From NCBI RefSeq assembly GCF_947507565.1, contig NC_089189.1, forward strand, positions 1,116,001 through 1,180,000: a DNA stretch of 64,000 nt, given 5' to 3'. Within the stretch, counting starts at the first letter, position 1; each line of letters begins with the position of its first letter. The position numbers were made by a program, and so were the translations under genes. Positions 35,901 to 47,286 of this stretch are shown in pieces. Source of the DNA: Oscarella lobularis (taxonomy: Eukaryota; Porifera; Homoscleromorpha; Homosclerophorida; Oscarellidae). The notes under the pieces were generated by a model. It was not told where the DNA came from. It was given only the letters and a program-made list of their open reading frames with translations, and searched no databases.

Positions 35901-37724
35901 ACTTCACTTTAGTTAGAAAAGGCGTCACTCGCCATTTTTTTAGCCTTTGCAGTAACTAAGGCAAGCAACGGCCGATTCTCCAAAACAGTAATTAGACGTT
36001 TGGAGAAACTGAGTTTTTTACTCGTCGGTAAACTGTAAAGAGCAGTTCTTTTTGTCTATGAAGTCTAAAGGTTTGGGTAAAGGACTTTTATGCTCGTGGA
36101 TTGGGTGAAGGGTCCCCCTTTGAGGGAACAAAGCTTAGAGATTCGTCGTTTGACCACTAGAAGCTCAAAAAATGCGTTTTCTCATGTAGAGAACTTCAGA
36201 CATAACGTTCTAGTAGTACGGGTCGGCAAAAGGCGAGAACCCAATGCGGGCAGAACCCTGCAGTAATAATTAATTAATTTATACCTGAGGTACCGGATAC
36301 CATCGATCCAAAAAGTTAAAGCAATTCGCCTTCGCTTTCGCCTTCGCGTGCAGCATCCAGCAAACGTCTCCGCTCGTCGTCGTCGCCGGTCTCGTGACGT
36401 TCCACGCGATTCGTCGACGCGCTCGCATGTCGGAGCAATCGTCGTCGTTCCACTCGAACGCCGATCGACCCTGAACGTCGTCGATCACATCGACTCGCAT
36501 GGAATGGGAGAAGTCGCGACATCGATCGGGAATGCAATCATCCTTTGAGCGACATCTCGTCTTCCACGTTTTCAAACACTCTATATAGATATTATATAGA
36601 CATGTATATGTGGGGTCAAGTGTAAAGGAACTCTGAGCACTTGTTCTATAGGGATCCTTAGTCGTCACATATTGGCCTCTATGTCCCTGCCGATGAAACG
36701 GACCTATTCGAAAGAAATAACTCGTGTTGCATTTTAGGTAGCCGTTGTCCACTAGCTCGTCCAAGTTCATAGACTTTCCCTAATAAACGCCAATAATAAT
36801 AATAGAAAACCAATTCGATTAATTATTTTTTTACGTTCAGTCCAAACAGTGGATGCCAATTGCTCTCGTTGGATACGGCGTAGAGTAGCGTGTAAAAGAC
36901 GTGATCGTCGTTGCTGTCCCAAAGCAGGAACGATCCGTTCACTTCCACGAACGTCATGACAAGAACATTGTCTGGAACTGAAGAGAGAGAGACAATAATA
37001 AGAGGGGAGCGTGTTAAATAAAGAGGTTGGAACTCTTACTCGGCGAAAGCCTTCCAAGATCTCGACACGATTCCGTGCAATCTTTCTCGAAGTACTTGCT
37101 ATCATTGGCCTGTAATAAGGATGCAAAAATTTAAAAAAATTGGACCACGCCTCCTAAATGTAGGGGTCGCGTGAGCTTAATTAATATATGTATTTCAGTT
37201 ATTATTATTAGCAAATTTTCGTCAAACTGTGGTTGGGGAGGGGCGTGAGTGCGTTCTGACAATAACCGAGGCGTGAGAACTCGTGCCTAAGGCGTGACAC
37301 TTGGGGGGTCTACACCCTAGCTGCCTTCTGAGAACTAAAGGCCTCACCACGCAAGTTTCCATACAGAAACTTCTGTTGCGAAAGATTCGCGGGCTTTCGC
37401 AGAGACTCAGGCACTTGGAGAAGAAAATCGCCTTGCACAAAGACGTCATCTTGCGTACGGTCGCAGACATACCTGACGCCTCATTGGCTGTTTTTGCTAC
37501 GATATAGAAGAAACGGTCGTTGCTCGTACGTGCGGGCGCCGATACTGACTGCAACGTACCATATACTTGCGTTTGGTGCAGTGTCCGACGCACAGCGTTT
37601 CGTTTTCGGCTTTTCTGACGGCTTCGCTGTACGATTCGATCGACGAGACGGCGAAAACCGCGACGACGGCTATAAGAATAGCGATTGAAAGGTAGACGAG
37701 GCGCTGCGGAGAAGCACAGCGCAT
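32978..37724 (-). CDS. Receptor tyrosine kinase, conventional paralogue (RTK2)
   Basis: A complete gene of about 19 exons. Exon 1 (37724-37560) is a signal peptide (MRCASPQRLVYLSIAILIAV). Exons 37413-37348 and 37109-37040 form a Cys-rich module. Exons 36977-36835 and 36779-36641 give an FN3-like domain (VLVMTFVEVNGSFLLWDS to CNTSYFFRIGPFH). Exon 36580-36285 is a second Cys-rich part. Further beta-rich exons at about 35773-35190 lead to Pro/Thr stalk exons, a TM helix (VIVVSVGVSVLVVALIVTIA) and a kinase with GEGFFGVV, ACKML, HRDLACRN, DFGLAR and LPLRWM. The activation loop is AVHQDGIYPQKTT, with one tyrosine. The kinase insert contains PYVNVPGK, a pYxN-type Grb2-binding motif. The tail ends MYLQLDF...SNDDDDDDDS. 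From the stalk to the stop it is collinear with the giant RTK. Confidence 0.88.
35811..36260. mobile_element. MITE-like insertion in an RTK2 intron
   Basis: A 450-bp non-coding block bounded by perfect 13-bp terminal inverted repeats, CAGGGTTCTGCCC at 35811-35823 and GGGCAGAACCCTG at 36248-36260. It sits inside the intron between exons ending at 36285 and starting near 35773, an unusually long intron (about 510 nt) for this locus. Near-matching flanks (TAATACTT left, TAATAATT right) might be a degraded 8-bp target duplication, which with CAGGG ends would suit a hAT-type element. No transposase is encoded. Confidence 0.6.
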
Positions 37725-37832
37725 TGTCGGATCGATAACGAGGTTGCAACTGAGCGCAAACTCAATTAGCGCCAGTCGAAAAGTTCTTTTTAGCGTGCTA
37801 GAGCGGAAAAGGAAAACCCTGCGGTATTAGAT
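37725..37832. promoter_or_regulatory. Divergent intergenic region between RTK2 and the CUB gene
   Basis: Only 108 bp separate the start codon of RTK2 (minus strand, 37724) from that of the secreted CUB protein (plus strand, 37833). It must contain both 5' ends and probably a shared bidirectional promoter. I see no TATA box. Part of it resembles the sequence upstream of the start at 575. Confidence 0.5.
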
Positions 37833-38710
37833 ATGCCTCGACTCTATGCCAGTACCCTGCTCCTATTCTGCAACGCGACTGGTCTTCTACTTGTCTTGAT
37901 CGCGACAACGGCGCGCGCCACTTCTCGCGTCAAATTGGCTTCCCCAGACGAAGGGAGGTAGGGAAGCGTTCAGAATTTCATAGTGAGGGAGTCGTAAGGA
38001 CCTCCCATAGATACTCGTACAAGTGCTGCACTCGCCTTCTGTCGCGAACGACTATAGAGGAGAGCGAGAGTGTCGCCAGGTGTTCGAACCACGCCTGCAT
38101 CAAGATCAATTTGCATCGGTATTTAGCGGGAGACGACTGCTGCTGGTAAACGGCCTTGTTATTGGCGCGCACGCATCGCGTGACGTCATTAATTAATTCC
38201 GCGTTTTAGGTCCGAGAACGTCGTTCAGAACAGAACGGTGTATGAGTACGTGGCGAACGACACGTGCGACGAGGAAGCGAACGTCGTCAATCTTCCAGCT
38301 AAATTTGAATTTCCCACGTAACCGCAGACCAACGTGGAGGAGAGGGCGTTACTAATATTGGGTCTCAATTTGACAGAAATGACACTACGAAGACGACGTA
38401 CCCTAATCTGATTGAGTGCAGATGGGTTTGGCAGTTTGGCGAGAAGACGCGCGTGGAGCTGAAGTTCGACAGGTTTTCGCTGGAAGACGATCGCATCGAT
38501 CAGTGCATGGACGACGATTGCTGTCTAAATGACTACGTCGAAGTGACGTTTACGAAAGGGAAGAATCGCGAGTCGCGTTTGCGCAGATACTGTGGTGAGG
38601 ATTTACCACCGATTCAAAAACGAGACAAAGTGCGGCGAGTCGAGGTGCGGGTTGTGACGGATGGTAGCGACGCAAAATCGGGGTTCAGCGGTATGCTGAA
38701 AAAAATTTGA
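37833..38710 (+). CDS. Small secreted CUB-domain protein
   Basis: Three exons, 37833-37957, 38210-38317 and 38377-38710, give 188 residues. Exon 1 is a signal peptide (MPRLYASTLLLFCNATGLLL). The rest is one CUB domain: a first Cys (NDTCDEE), FEFPTNDTTKTTYPNLIECR, then W.W, a Cys pair around DQCMDDDCCLNDYVEV, RRYCGEDLPP and the terminal SGFSGM. CUB domains are extracellular beta-sandwiches that bind proteins or sugars, often through calcium. Exon junctions are phase 2 with good GTAGGG and GTAACC donors. It is divergent from RTK2 with 108 bp between starts, so the two may be co-expressed; a ligand or co-receptor role for the neighbouring RTKs is only a guess. Confidence 0.8.
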
Positions 38711-39002
38711 CGACTAGCAGACTGTAGTATTTTTACTCTAAGAAAGAAACCTCATAGACTTTTAGCAAATATTTTGTAAATCACGCGAATGGTTTAGTCA
38801 CGCCCACGAAACAAACCGACTCGTAGGTGGAAGAGGGAGAAGGAGCCCACTAATCTGAGGTCTAGAGGAGGGAGGAGCGGCCTGGCCTTGACCCGAGGCC
38901 CCCTGCCCGCCCGCCGCCCGGAGGCTGGCGGAGCGTGCGCAGCAGAATGCGTGACATCCGACGTCCTCATCTGCACGTTTCCGTCCTGCCCTGCTTTCGA
39001 GC

Positions 39003-40395
39003 ATGACGTCGTTAACCGAAACGGTCCTGTCGGAATATAGCGGCAGCAGCAGCGTGCTAGAAGTAGGCAGCAGCAGGCCAGAAGTAGCCAGCAAAGGTAC
39101 GAAATATGTTGGAGTTGTGCTCGCGAGAGACGTACGCAACGCAGGAGTCTGCGAGAATAAATTTCCTCTATGTTTGTCGCACGAGTTTAGTTTTTAGTTA
39201 GCGCCCCAGTCACGTGGCAAAAGGGGGGCCGCGATGCAAATTTTTCGTGGGGGTGACGCCAAATTTGATTTCAGATTCAGGACTTCCTTCCACTGCAGCA
39301 ACGTTGCTTCGTCGCATGCAAAATACCAACTACGAATTTTACGCCAGGAAATTCACCTCAAGGTCCTCCCTCACCGAGATCTCGTTCTCAAGTATGACTC
39401 GTGCTCTGATGGCTTTGGAGCCGAAATTCACGCAATCGTGCTGGGCGTTCGATTCGTCCGACGGCGCTGGTCTCTTCTCGTTCGGAAAGGAAAATAATCA
39501 TCCTAAGGCGTTCAAAAGGCTGTCTGATTTTATCGAGGAAAATGCGGAAAAGCCAATCGCGTTGCCTGAGTCGACGACAGGAGAATTCGCCGTGCATCAT
39601 TTTCTCGCCAAGAGCGTCATTCAACCCCTATGCGGCTCCTGCTGTCTCTCCAAGCATGATCACGAAAAGGCAGCGAAGGAGAAAAAGCGCTATAGCGGTC
39701 TCGTCTTGAAGCAGCTGGGAATGGGCGACGAAAATCACACGTGGCACGGATCGTTGGACATGATGTCAAAAGTCAACACGGAGCCTTTTAGCGATCACGC
39801 TAGTAGTACACCTGTCGCGGTCGAGAGAGATACGGAGACTCTCGCCGAAAGCGACGAGGGTTTTCGAAAGCCGACGAACGGCTTGCCACAGGTGACGGCA
39901 CAGACGATCGTTTACTCTCTGATTCATCATCGACGTTATCCTCGCGAAAACCCCCTGGTGCCCGGTATACTATTCTCCGAGACGTCGTTCACTGTCGTCA
40001 TGTACGACTGCGTCGACGACGTTCTGCTGCAGCTTAGCGATAGCGTCGAGTTGATCAATCCGGGACGAGTTTTCAATGCGGCGTCCGTCGCCTTTCTTTG
40101 GACTGTTCTTCACCACGGCATGTTTTTGAATTGGCCGGAGAAGACGGGCGACGACGGGTGCGCGACGGAAAATTGTGAAAGCGGGTTTTTGAAGTGGGCC
40201 GATTATCATCAGCTGAGGCATCACTATGAAAATCTGTCCGGCTATCACAAGACGTTTGGAGCTCAACGATCGCGCGGCGATTATCCTGCTACGGTCATCG
40301 TCCCGCTACGTGGTATGAAATTTCGAAAGAGATGGTCGTCGGAATCGTCGCGAGATGACGAAGAGTCGCCAAAGAAGAACAAGCCAGACGAATGA
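39003..40395 (+). CDS. Protein of unknown function, two exons
   Basis: I do not recognise this protein. The best model has exon 1 at 39003-39096 (MTSLTETVLSEYSGSSSVLE, donor AAAG|GTACGA) and exon 2 at 39275-40395 (acceptor GATTTCAG), 404 residues in total. Without the intron, the first ATG would be at 39316. Exon 2 is uninterrupted and contains no obvious signal peptide, TM helix or repeat. Notable parts are a Cys/His patch (CGSCCLSKHDHEK), Trp/His-rich stretches (FLWTVLHHGMFLNWPE, YHQLRHHYENLSGYHK) and a basic C-terminus (KFRKRWSSESSRDDEESPKK) that could be a nuclear localisation signal. It is flanked by the CUB gene and TMED on the same strand. Confidence 0.65.
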
Positions 40396-40929
40396 AGATC
40401 TTGTCACCGTAGTGTTTGTCTGTGGGACCCTTCCTCCTTGAGTGTATATGTGATTACTTTTTTGTGTTTGAGCCACGCCCACATACGAGGTGTACTGTAC
40501 GATTCTCCAGAGCAGCGTGAGCGCGGTTACCAAAGCCGCTCTAAGGCAGGGAAAAGCCTCGAAAGTTGAGAGGAACGACCTTTTGCGTCGAGGGGAATAC
40601 GATCGAGCGAAGGAGGCGTAGACTTGTAGGCGTCGTGTCTCTGCTGTCCGTTCTACGATAGAAAAAAAACGGTCGCTGATACTGTACTTCAAAGGGAGGG
40701 GGCAGTAACTTTGCGCTCTAGAACGTTTTATGACCACTGAACATAAGCAGGGCTTGCAGGAGCTCTTAGCGCAAAACGACTTGGCTTTTACCGTAACAAG
40801 ATTTCATAACATCGCGACGGTCCGCCGTTGCAGTACACGACAGCTGAAAACAGTGAAAAGGCAGAAATGTCCGAGCTCCTTTGTTGTGCAGCGGCGCGCG
40901 TTACGTTGGCTCACGTGGCACGCCGAAAA
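40396..40929. other. Intergenic region upstream of the TMED gene
   Basis: About 530 bp between the unknown protein and the p24 gene. No gene or repeat recognised. An in-frame upstream ATG at 40867 would add 21 residues (MSELLCCAAARVTLAHVARR) to the p24 protein but would bury its signal peptide. Confidence 0.5.
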
Positions 40930-41610
40930 ATGGTTCCTTTTCTACTCGTTCTCGCGCTAGTCGGCACCGCGACGGCGGTCGAACTCACCTTCGAACTTCG
41001 CCAGCACGACAAGATGTGCTTCCACGAAGAACTGAAAATGGACGTCGCGGCGACGCTCGAATTCCAGGTAAAAACTCTCTCTCTCTCTCGAATCGTCGAC
41101 GAATCGTTCCTTCCGAACCAGGTCATCTACGGCGGCCAATTCGACGTCGACATGATCCTCCGGGGTCCCGACGACAACGAGATCTATTCGACTCAGAAAA
41201 AGCAATACGACTCGCACACGTTTTCGGCGACGAAAGCGGGCGTCTACTCGTTCTGCTTCAGCAACGAATTCTCAACCTTCGCTCACAAGACCGTCTATTT
41301 CGATTTCTACGTCGAAAGTCAAGAGGACGCGATTCGCGACGCGATGGCAGGCGAAGGCGTGGGCGGGGCCGATCATACGGTCACTCAACTCGAATCGTCG
41401 CTATTGACGATACACGATAACCTGAAGGTGATTAACGACTATCAGACGCACTTTCGTCTGCGCGAAGCGCAAGGCCGAGCGATCATCGAGCACGTCTGGG
41501 AACGCGTTACCTATTGGTCGATCGGCGAGACTTTTCTTATCGTGTTTGTCGGATTCGGACAGGTTTTCGTTCTTCGTCGATTTTTTGCCGAGAAACGGTC
41601 GAGTATTTAG
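40930..41610 (+). CDS. TMED7: p24/TMED family cargo receptor (TMED3/7 type)
   Basis: A type I membrane protein of the early secretory pathway that packages cargo into COPI/COPII vesicles. The start at 40930 gives a signal peptide MVPFLLVLALVGTATAVEL. The GOLD domain follows, with the paired Cys (KMCFHEEL and YSFCFSNEFS) and the gamma-p24 signature FSTFAHKTVYFDFYV. Then comes a coiled coil with DYQTHFRLREAQGRA, a TM helix (FLIVFVGFGQVFVLRRFF) and a short tail FFAEKRSSI carrying the FF COPII-sorting motif. A 54-nt intron (41068-41121, CAG|GTAAAA to CCAG) interrupts the GOLD domain; it has no stop and is a multiple of three, so retention would add 18 residues. A poly(A) signal follows at 41625. 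It converges with the first MFS gene. Confidence 0.93.
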   Translation: MVPFLLVLALVGTATAVELTFELRQHDKMCFHEELKMDVAATLEFQVKTLSLSRIVDESFLPNQVIYGGQFDVDMILRGPDDNEIYSTQKKQYDSHTFSATKAGVYSFCFSNEFSTFAHKTVYFDFYVESQEDAIRDAMAGEGVGGADHTVTQLESSLLTIHDNLKVINDYQTHFRLREAQGRAIIEHVWERVTYWSIGETFLIVFVGFGQVFVLRRFFAEKRSSI

Positions 41611-41624
41611 GACGCGCTTCGGAT

Positions 41625-41630
41625 AATAAA
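41625..41630 (+). terminator. Poly(A) signal AATAAA of the TMED gene
   Basis: Canonical AATAAA 15 nt after the stop codon of the p24 gene. The opposing MFS gene ends about 170 bp further on. Confidence 0.6.
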
Positions 41631-41801
41631 TAGTAGATGTGTCCTCTTCGTACCTCGCTCTATATAAACATATATAAGTATAATCAGATAGAGAAAATGA
41701 TATAGGATTCGTATCTTAGACGAGATAACGGCACTATAGAGTCACTCACTATTTTTCCCTTGGGCACTTACTTTTCCTTTATAGACTGATTATTATTATT
41801 A

Positions 41802-44262
41802 TTATTCTTTCTGCTTCTGTAAACTGTTTGGGAGATTTGTCGAGAGAAGGAGCGCCGCGAGATAGGCAATCGAGAAAAAATAGAATGCCAAATGGTAGTC
41901 GAAGGGAAATCCAACGCGCGTCGCACCGCGGTCGATGCTCCACGCGAAGAGAGAGCCTCCGAACGACGGGGCTAGCATTCTAGAGTACACCAACGTTAAT
42001 AATAATGAGACAGGAGGGAGGGAGGGAGGGAGGGGACAATGAGCGTACCTTGCAATACTGGATAGTGCAACGGCGAGACCGTTGACGGTACCAACGTGCT
42101 GCTTCGGCACCGAATTGTTGATGAATAGAAACACCATGATGAAAACGGCGCCCATGCAGAATCTTGTTATAGTAAAACTGATAAAAAGAGCTGGCAATAA
42201 GACGACATCTCTATATAACGGTTGCAATAATAATTGAGGTCGGGCGTGGTAATTAATTAAAGTGGACTTGCCTTTCTATGGAAGAAAATACGGGTTGGAT
42301 TGCACTGAAAAAAGCACAGCCAATGCACGTTAAATAAAACGTCTAAATTTTTCAGTGAGAAAATACAACGCACTCCAAGCGATATCTTACCTTCAGAGAA
42401 CCCAATTTTTCCTCCAGCTACAAAGCAGACATGAGTCGTGCTTCTTTTACAGAATTACTTACTCTGTGAATGAAGAAAATTTGAAGAGGAACCTGCACCA
42501 GCGATAAAACCGCCAGAGAAATGCCGATCTTTTTTTCAGTGAAGCCAGTTCCTCCTAGAAAAACAAGGATTATCAATCAGTATAGGCAAAGAGATTAATA
42601 GACAATAAATGATGCCAAAATTACTTAATAAAGGATATCAAACCTAAACGGAAACAAACCTCTGTAAGGCTTCGTTGCCATCCACAAGCTAGCTAACTCT
42701 TCAAAACCAACTGCAGAAAAGCAAAGAAAAAAGTAGATAGCAACAGACATTCTGGCTTCTGATATCCTAGAACAGTTAGCACATCATCCCTGATAGCCGC
42801 TCACATTTCCTCTTACTTCAGTATACTCCACCAGGTCGAATTTTTTATTGCAGCCAAACAAGCCTGTCTCGCCCGCGTTACATTGTTACAAAATCGACGT
42901 AAAAACGACAACACTGGCTCCGGCCTCGTGTCGTTTTCCGTACACACTTCCGTCTTCTCCTTATGAACTGAGCCATAGTCATCAGTGTCCTTACTACTCC
43001 CTATACGATGAAGGACGATGCTCTCTTCCTCCGCATCATTGTATGAAGAGCTCCTGTACACATAATCAAAAACACTTATTGCGCAAATAGACAAAGCTGT
43101 CGTTCTTCACGCACCTTTTTCTCAGTGTTTCAGGTAGAAAAAAGTACACGACCACGACACCAATCAGAACGAGAAAAGAAGTGACGGCAGATGGCAGAAA
43201 ATAAGGAAAGGTTCGAAGAAACCCTTAATCAGCCGAATCACTCGTAAATTTTCGCACGCGCAAGCTGCTCGACTTACCTCCAGAAAACGTACTAGGAAAC
43301 TGCTGAACAGGCTCAGCAAGGAGGCCACCGAGGGCTGGCCCAATCATAAGACCGACTCCCCAGGCAACGGCGACGTACGTGATTCCTTTCGCCTGGTTTG
43401 AATCATCGGAAACGTCGGCTATAGCCGCCTTAGACGCACCAAGCACTCCTAATAGAAATAATTGCTTCACTTGTGATAGTCACATGGGGTTTCAGATCGG
43501 GGGGCCTCATGCATGCCTCAAGAGTCAAAGATTGATCGGCGTTTTACCGTTGCTTGCTCCGCCTAGTGTTCTCATCACTAATGCCCATGGAAGGCCCGTG
43601 TGAGTATTCGTGAATCCGAACAGAAAGGTGAAGACTGCCAGAGTAGTTCCACTTGAAAGGATTGTAAGTCGACGACTTTTCTTATCCGCGAGAAGCCCCC
43701 AGAAATAGCTAAAACAACAAGAAATCAATCTGTACATATCGCACCTTCTCCCCATGCACTGCGCACCTTCCCACGAACTGACCAACAAAGTATGCCGAGG
43801 CCACAAGCCCAGCGTAGTATCCTAAGAGAAGCAAAGAGGCTTGAATTTTAATTCTGTCTTATACCGAAACTTAGCATGTAGCTAAGCCGTTTCGATTGGG
43901 GACCTGTTCCGACTCTGAGGTGTGAGTATGTGTGTGCAACAAAAACGGGTAGGTGACTCACTCACTCGTTCACTGTACCTGTGTCTTCTGACTGTACAAA
44001 CTCTCCGTCGACTCTAAATTTCTACGCACAAAAAAAACGTTTTCCAAGCGAATGTCTTTTTTCCAATAGCACTTACTCTGACCATCCATGGCAGGTAAGG
44101 AAAGACCATAGAAATCGTTGACGATGTTGTCACCTATAGAAAGACACTTAGGTACGTTTACTCGGCTGAGCCGTAGTCGCGAACCAAAATTGCAAAAGAG
44201 ACTAGAACTACTCGCCAGTTGACAGGCGTCGGTTCAGAGCCGACTTTCGGTGGGCTCCCCAT
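41802..44262 (-). CDS. MFS transporter, ZIF-like group (copy A)
   Basis: Fourteen exons, about 520 residues, twelve predicted TM helices. It starts MGSPPKVGSEPTPVNWRVVL. Exon 5 (about 43545-43710) has the MFS loop 2-3 motif YFWGLLADKKSRRLTIL; exon 6 has VSDDSNQAKGITYVAVAWG and GLMIGPALGGLLAEP (motif C region). Exon 8 is a charged loop between TM6 and TM7; exon 13 has NNSVPKQHVGTVNGLAVAL. It ends NLPNSLQKQKE. This arrangement resembles the zinc-induced-facilitator-like (ZIFL) branch of MFS antiporters; the substrate cannot be told from sequence. The intron after exon 12 uses a GC donor (GAAAG|GCAAGT), as in all sister copies. It is the most divergent of the five first-subfamily members. Confidence 0.85.
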
Positions 44263-44548
44263 ATGCTCCTTCAGAAAACGCTAAAAGGAGAATGTATGAG
44301 AAGGAGGCAGATTGTTCAAACCTTTGCAACCGGGCTCGTCTTTCGCAGTCAATTACAAGCGCCACAGCAGTGCCGTTCTAGGTGCCAACAATCTACCGGA
44401 TCTATACGGGAGGTGCATACTTCCGGGTACCGTAATCATCGCGGCATGTACAATGAGACAGATAACCTTTACTCTAAGAGCACGTAAGCCTATATATGCA
44501 CGAATCGACTTGAGCTTTATCGGCGGCAGCCGAGCATTGATATTCTGA

Positions 44549-47067
44549 TTATTCTCTTTTCTGCTTCTGTAGACTGTTCGGTAGATTTACCGACAGAAGC
44601 AGCGATACGAGATACACGAGTGAGAATAAATAAAATGCGAAGTGGTAATCGAGAGGAAATCCTATGTGCTTCGCACCTTCGTCGATGCTCCACGCGAACA
44701 GAGAGGTTCCAAAGGACGGAGCTAGCATACTAGAAACAGTGCGAACGTGTCTATTCATAATGAGACATGCAGGGAGCAACCGCGGCGTACCTTGCGATAC
44801 TGGATAGCGAAGTGGCGAGACCGTTGACGGCACCGACATGCTGCTTCGGCACCGAATTGTTGATGAAAAGAGACACCATGATGAGAAGAGCGCCCATGCA
44901 GAACTCTGTTAGAGTGAAACTGATAAAAATAGCTGGCAATTGGAAGAAATCCCTAATAGTGCAATACTACTAATAAGGTTGAACTGCTGCAATTGACTTG
45001 CCTTTCTATAGAAGAAAAAACGGGATTGATTGCAGCGATAAGAGCAGATCCGATGCAAGCTAGATGAAATGTCTGCATTTTCAAAAATAAGTGAAAAATG
45101 CAGTGCTTTGCAAGAAACATTTTACCTTCAAACCGCCTAATTTTTTCTCAAGCTAAAGTGAATTATCGATATATACAGTATATAATCGCTCTTCTTTGCT
45201 AATATCAATTACTCTGTGAAAAAAGAAAATTTGAAGAGGAATCTGCACCAGCGCTAGAACCGATTGAAAGACGCCGATTTTTCTTTCGGTGAAGCTAGTC
45301 CCTCCTCATCAAAAAACAGAAATCTCAGTCACGCAGTATAAATTTGCATGGACAAAGGAGATATGGGAACAATAAATAGCGTCGATACCAACCTCTGTAA
45401 GTCTTAGTTGCCATCCACAAGATCGTTAACTCCTCCCAACCAACTAAACAGAAGGCAACAAGAAAGTAGAGGAAAACGGCCATTCTGGCTTCGTATATCC
45501 TAGAACAGTTGTCACATTTATCATCCTAATAGCACGATTTTTTGCTTACTTTAGTATACTCCACCAGGTCGAATTTTTCATTGCAGAAAAAGAAGCGTGT
45601 CTCGCTCGTCTTCCGATGTCGCAAAGTCGGCGTAAACACGACACTGGCTCCGACTCGTTTTCTGTACGAACTTCCGTCTTCTCCATGTGGACTGAACCGT
45701 AGTCTTCGGCGCCTTTACTCTTTATACGATTAAGGACAATGGTCTCTTTCTCCGCTTCATTGTACTGAGAGCTCCTATATCGTGAGAGAAGCATGCAAAA
45801 ATATACGGCGCACGTCGTTTTCCGGGCACCTTTTTTTCGAAGTTTCAGGCAGAAAACAATATACGACAACGACGCCGATCAGAAGGAGGGAAGCGGATAC
45901 AGCGGATGGCAGAAAATATGGAAAGGTTCGAAGAAATCCTAGAGCACCGCCACCGGAAGCACACTTTAATATTTTATTTCGTTCGCAAGTTGCTCAACTT
46001 ACTCCAAGAGAACGTATTAGGATACTGTCGAACAGGATCGGCAAGGATGCCACCGAGAGCCGGACCAATCATAAACCCAACTCCCCAGGCGACGGCGACG
46101 ACTGTTATTCCTTTGGCCTGGTTTGAATCGTCGGAAACGTCAGCAATAGCCGCCTTGGACACAGCGAGTACTCCTAAACGAAATAAATTGCCTCAGGTGA
46201 TCCAATGAGATAATATTGTAGGGAAGAAATTTATAAATAGTCTCATTGAACTTAATACGGAACATAACTAAACGCAGTTGAATACTGGGAAAGCAACGGC
46301 CTAATTTATGCACCCTTTACCGTTGCTTGCTCCGCTTAGGGCCCTCATCACCAGTGCCCATGGAAGGCCTGTGTACGTATTCGTGAATCCAAACATAAAG
46401 GTGAAGACTGCCAGAGCTGTTGCACTTAGAAGTATCGCCAGTCGACGACTTTTCTTATCCGCTAGAAGCCCCCAGAAATAGCTAAATATCACAACAAGAA
46501 ATAGGTCTCTATTTATTGACGCATCCCTCTATTTAAATACTCACCTTCCCACAAATTGACCAACGAAGTACGCAGAGGCTATAAGCCCAGTATAGTATCC
46601 TAAAAAAGTAAGAGTTGCTCACGTTCGAGACAGTTCCTATATAGAGACTAAGCTACGCGCGAAGAGTTTCTCTCTTTAGAAACTAAACAAAAAAACGTAC
46701 CGGTATGTGCGCGTGATACAATTTTTCATCTCAACAGAAAAAGATGGACTATATATATATTCTCACTGTACCTTTGTCTTCTGACTGCACAAATTCTCCG
46801 TCAATCCTAAATTTCTACGCGCAAAAAGAGAAACGGCTTGAATTCAAGAGGACCTTGTCTCTCCTTTAGCACTTACTCTGACCATCCATGGCAGGTAAGG
46901 AAAGGAGACGGAAATCGTTGATGTTGTTGCTGCCTATAGAAAAGTATACAAATAGCTAGCACGTTTACTCTGCCCGGCCGTTAACAAACCACAATCGCGA
47001 AGGAGACTAGAACTACGCGCCAGTTGACAGGCGTTGGTTCAGTGTCAGCTTTCGACTGGCTCTTCAT
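44549..47067 (-). CDS. MFS transporter, ZIF-like group (copy B)
   Basis: Same 14-exon plan as copy A, starting MKSQSKADTEPTPVNWRVVL and ending NLPNSLQKQKRE. Key motifs are intact: YFWGLLADKKSRRLAIL, ADVSDDSNQAKGITVVAVAW, GFMIGPALGGILADP, NNSVPKQHVGAVNGLATSL. All intron phases are compatible, including exon 6/7 (TGGA|GTAAGT with GCTCTAG|GA). The central loop (exon 8) is shorter and differs from copy A (NRIKSKGAEDYGSVHMEKTE). The GC donor after exon 12 is kept. The gene is very similar to the copies at 50867, 54837 and 58142, pointing to recent tandem duplication. Confidence 0.85.
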
Positions 47068-47286
47068 ATCTCTACACGTTGATTTCAACAAATAGAATAA
47101 ATATTTATGAAAGTGAGGATGCCAATGATATAACGTCATCGCGACGTGTCACCATGAAGCTCCTCTACCCCTTCGTGACGAAAACCTCCTCTATTTTTAT
47201 TTATAAACGCGAAGCCCCGAAATTATGTAATTTAAAGATATCTAAAACCTGATGATGTTTGTTTCGAAAACGTTCGTCCAATGACA

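Noticed and set aside
40867-40929. Upstream in-frame start for the p24 gene
   Set aside because: It would place 21 residues before a good signal peptide. The start at 40930 matches family length.
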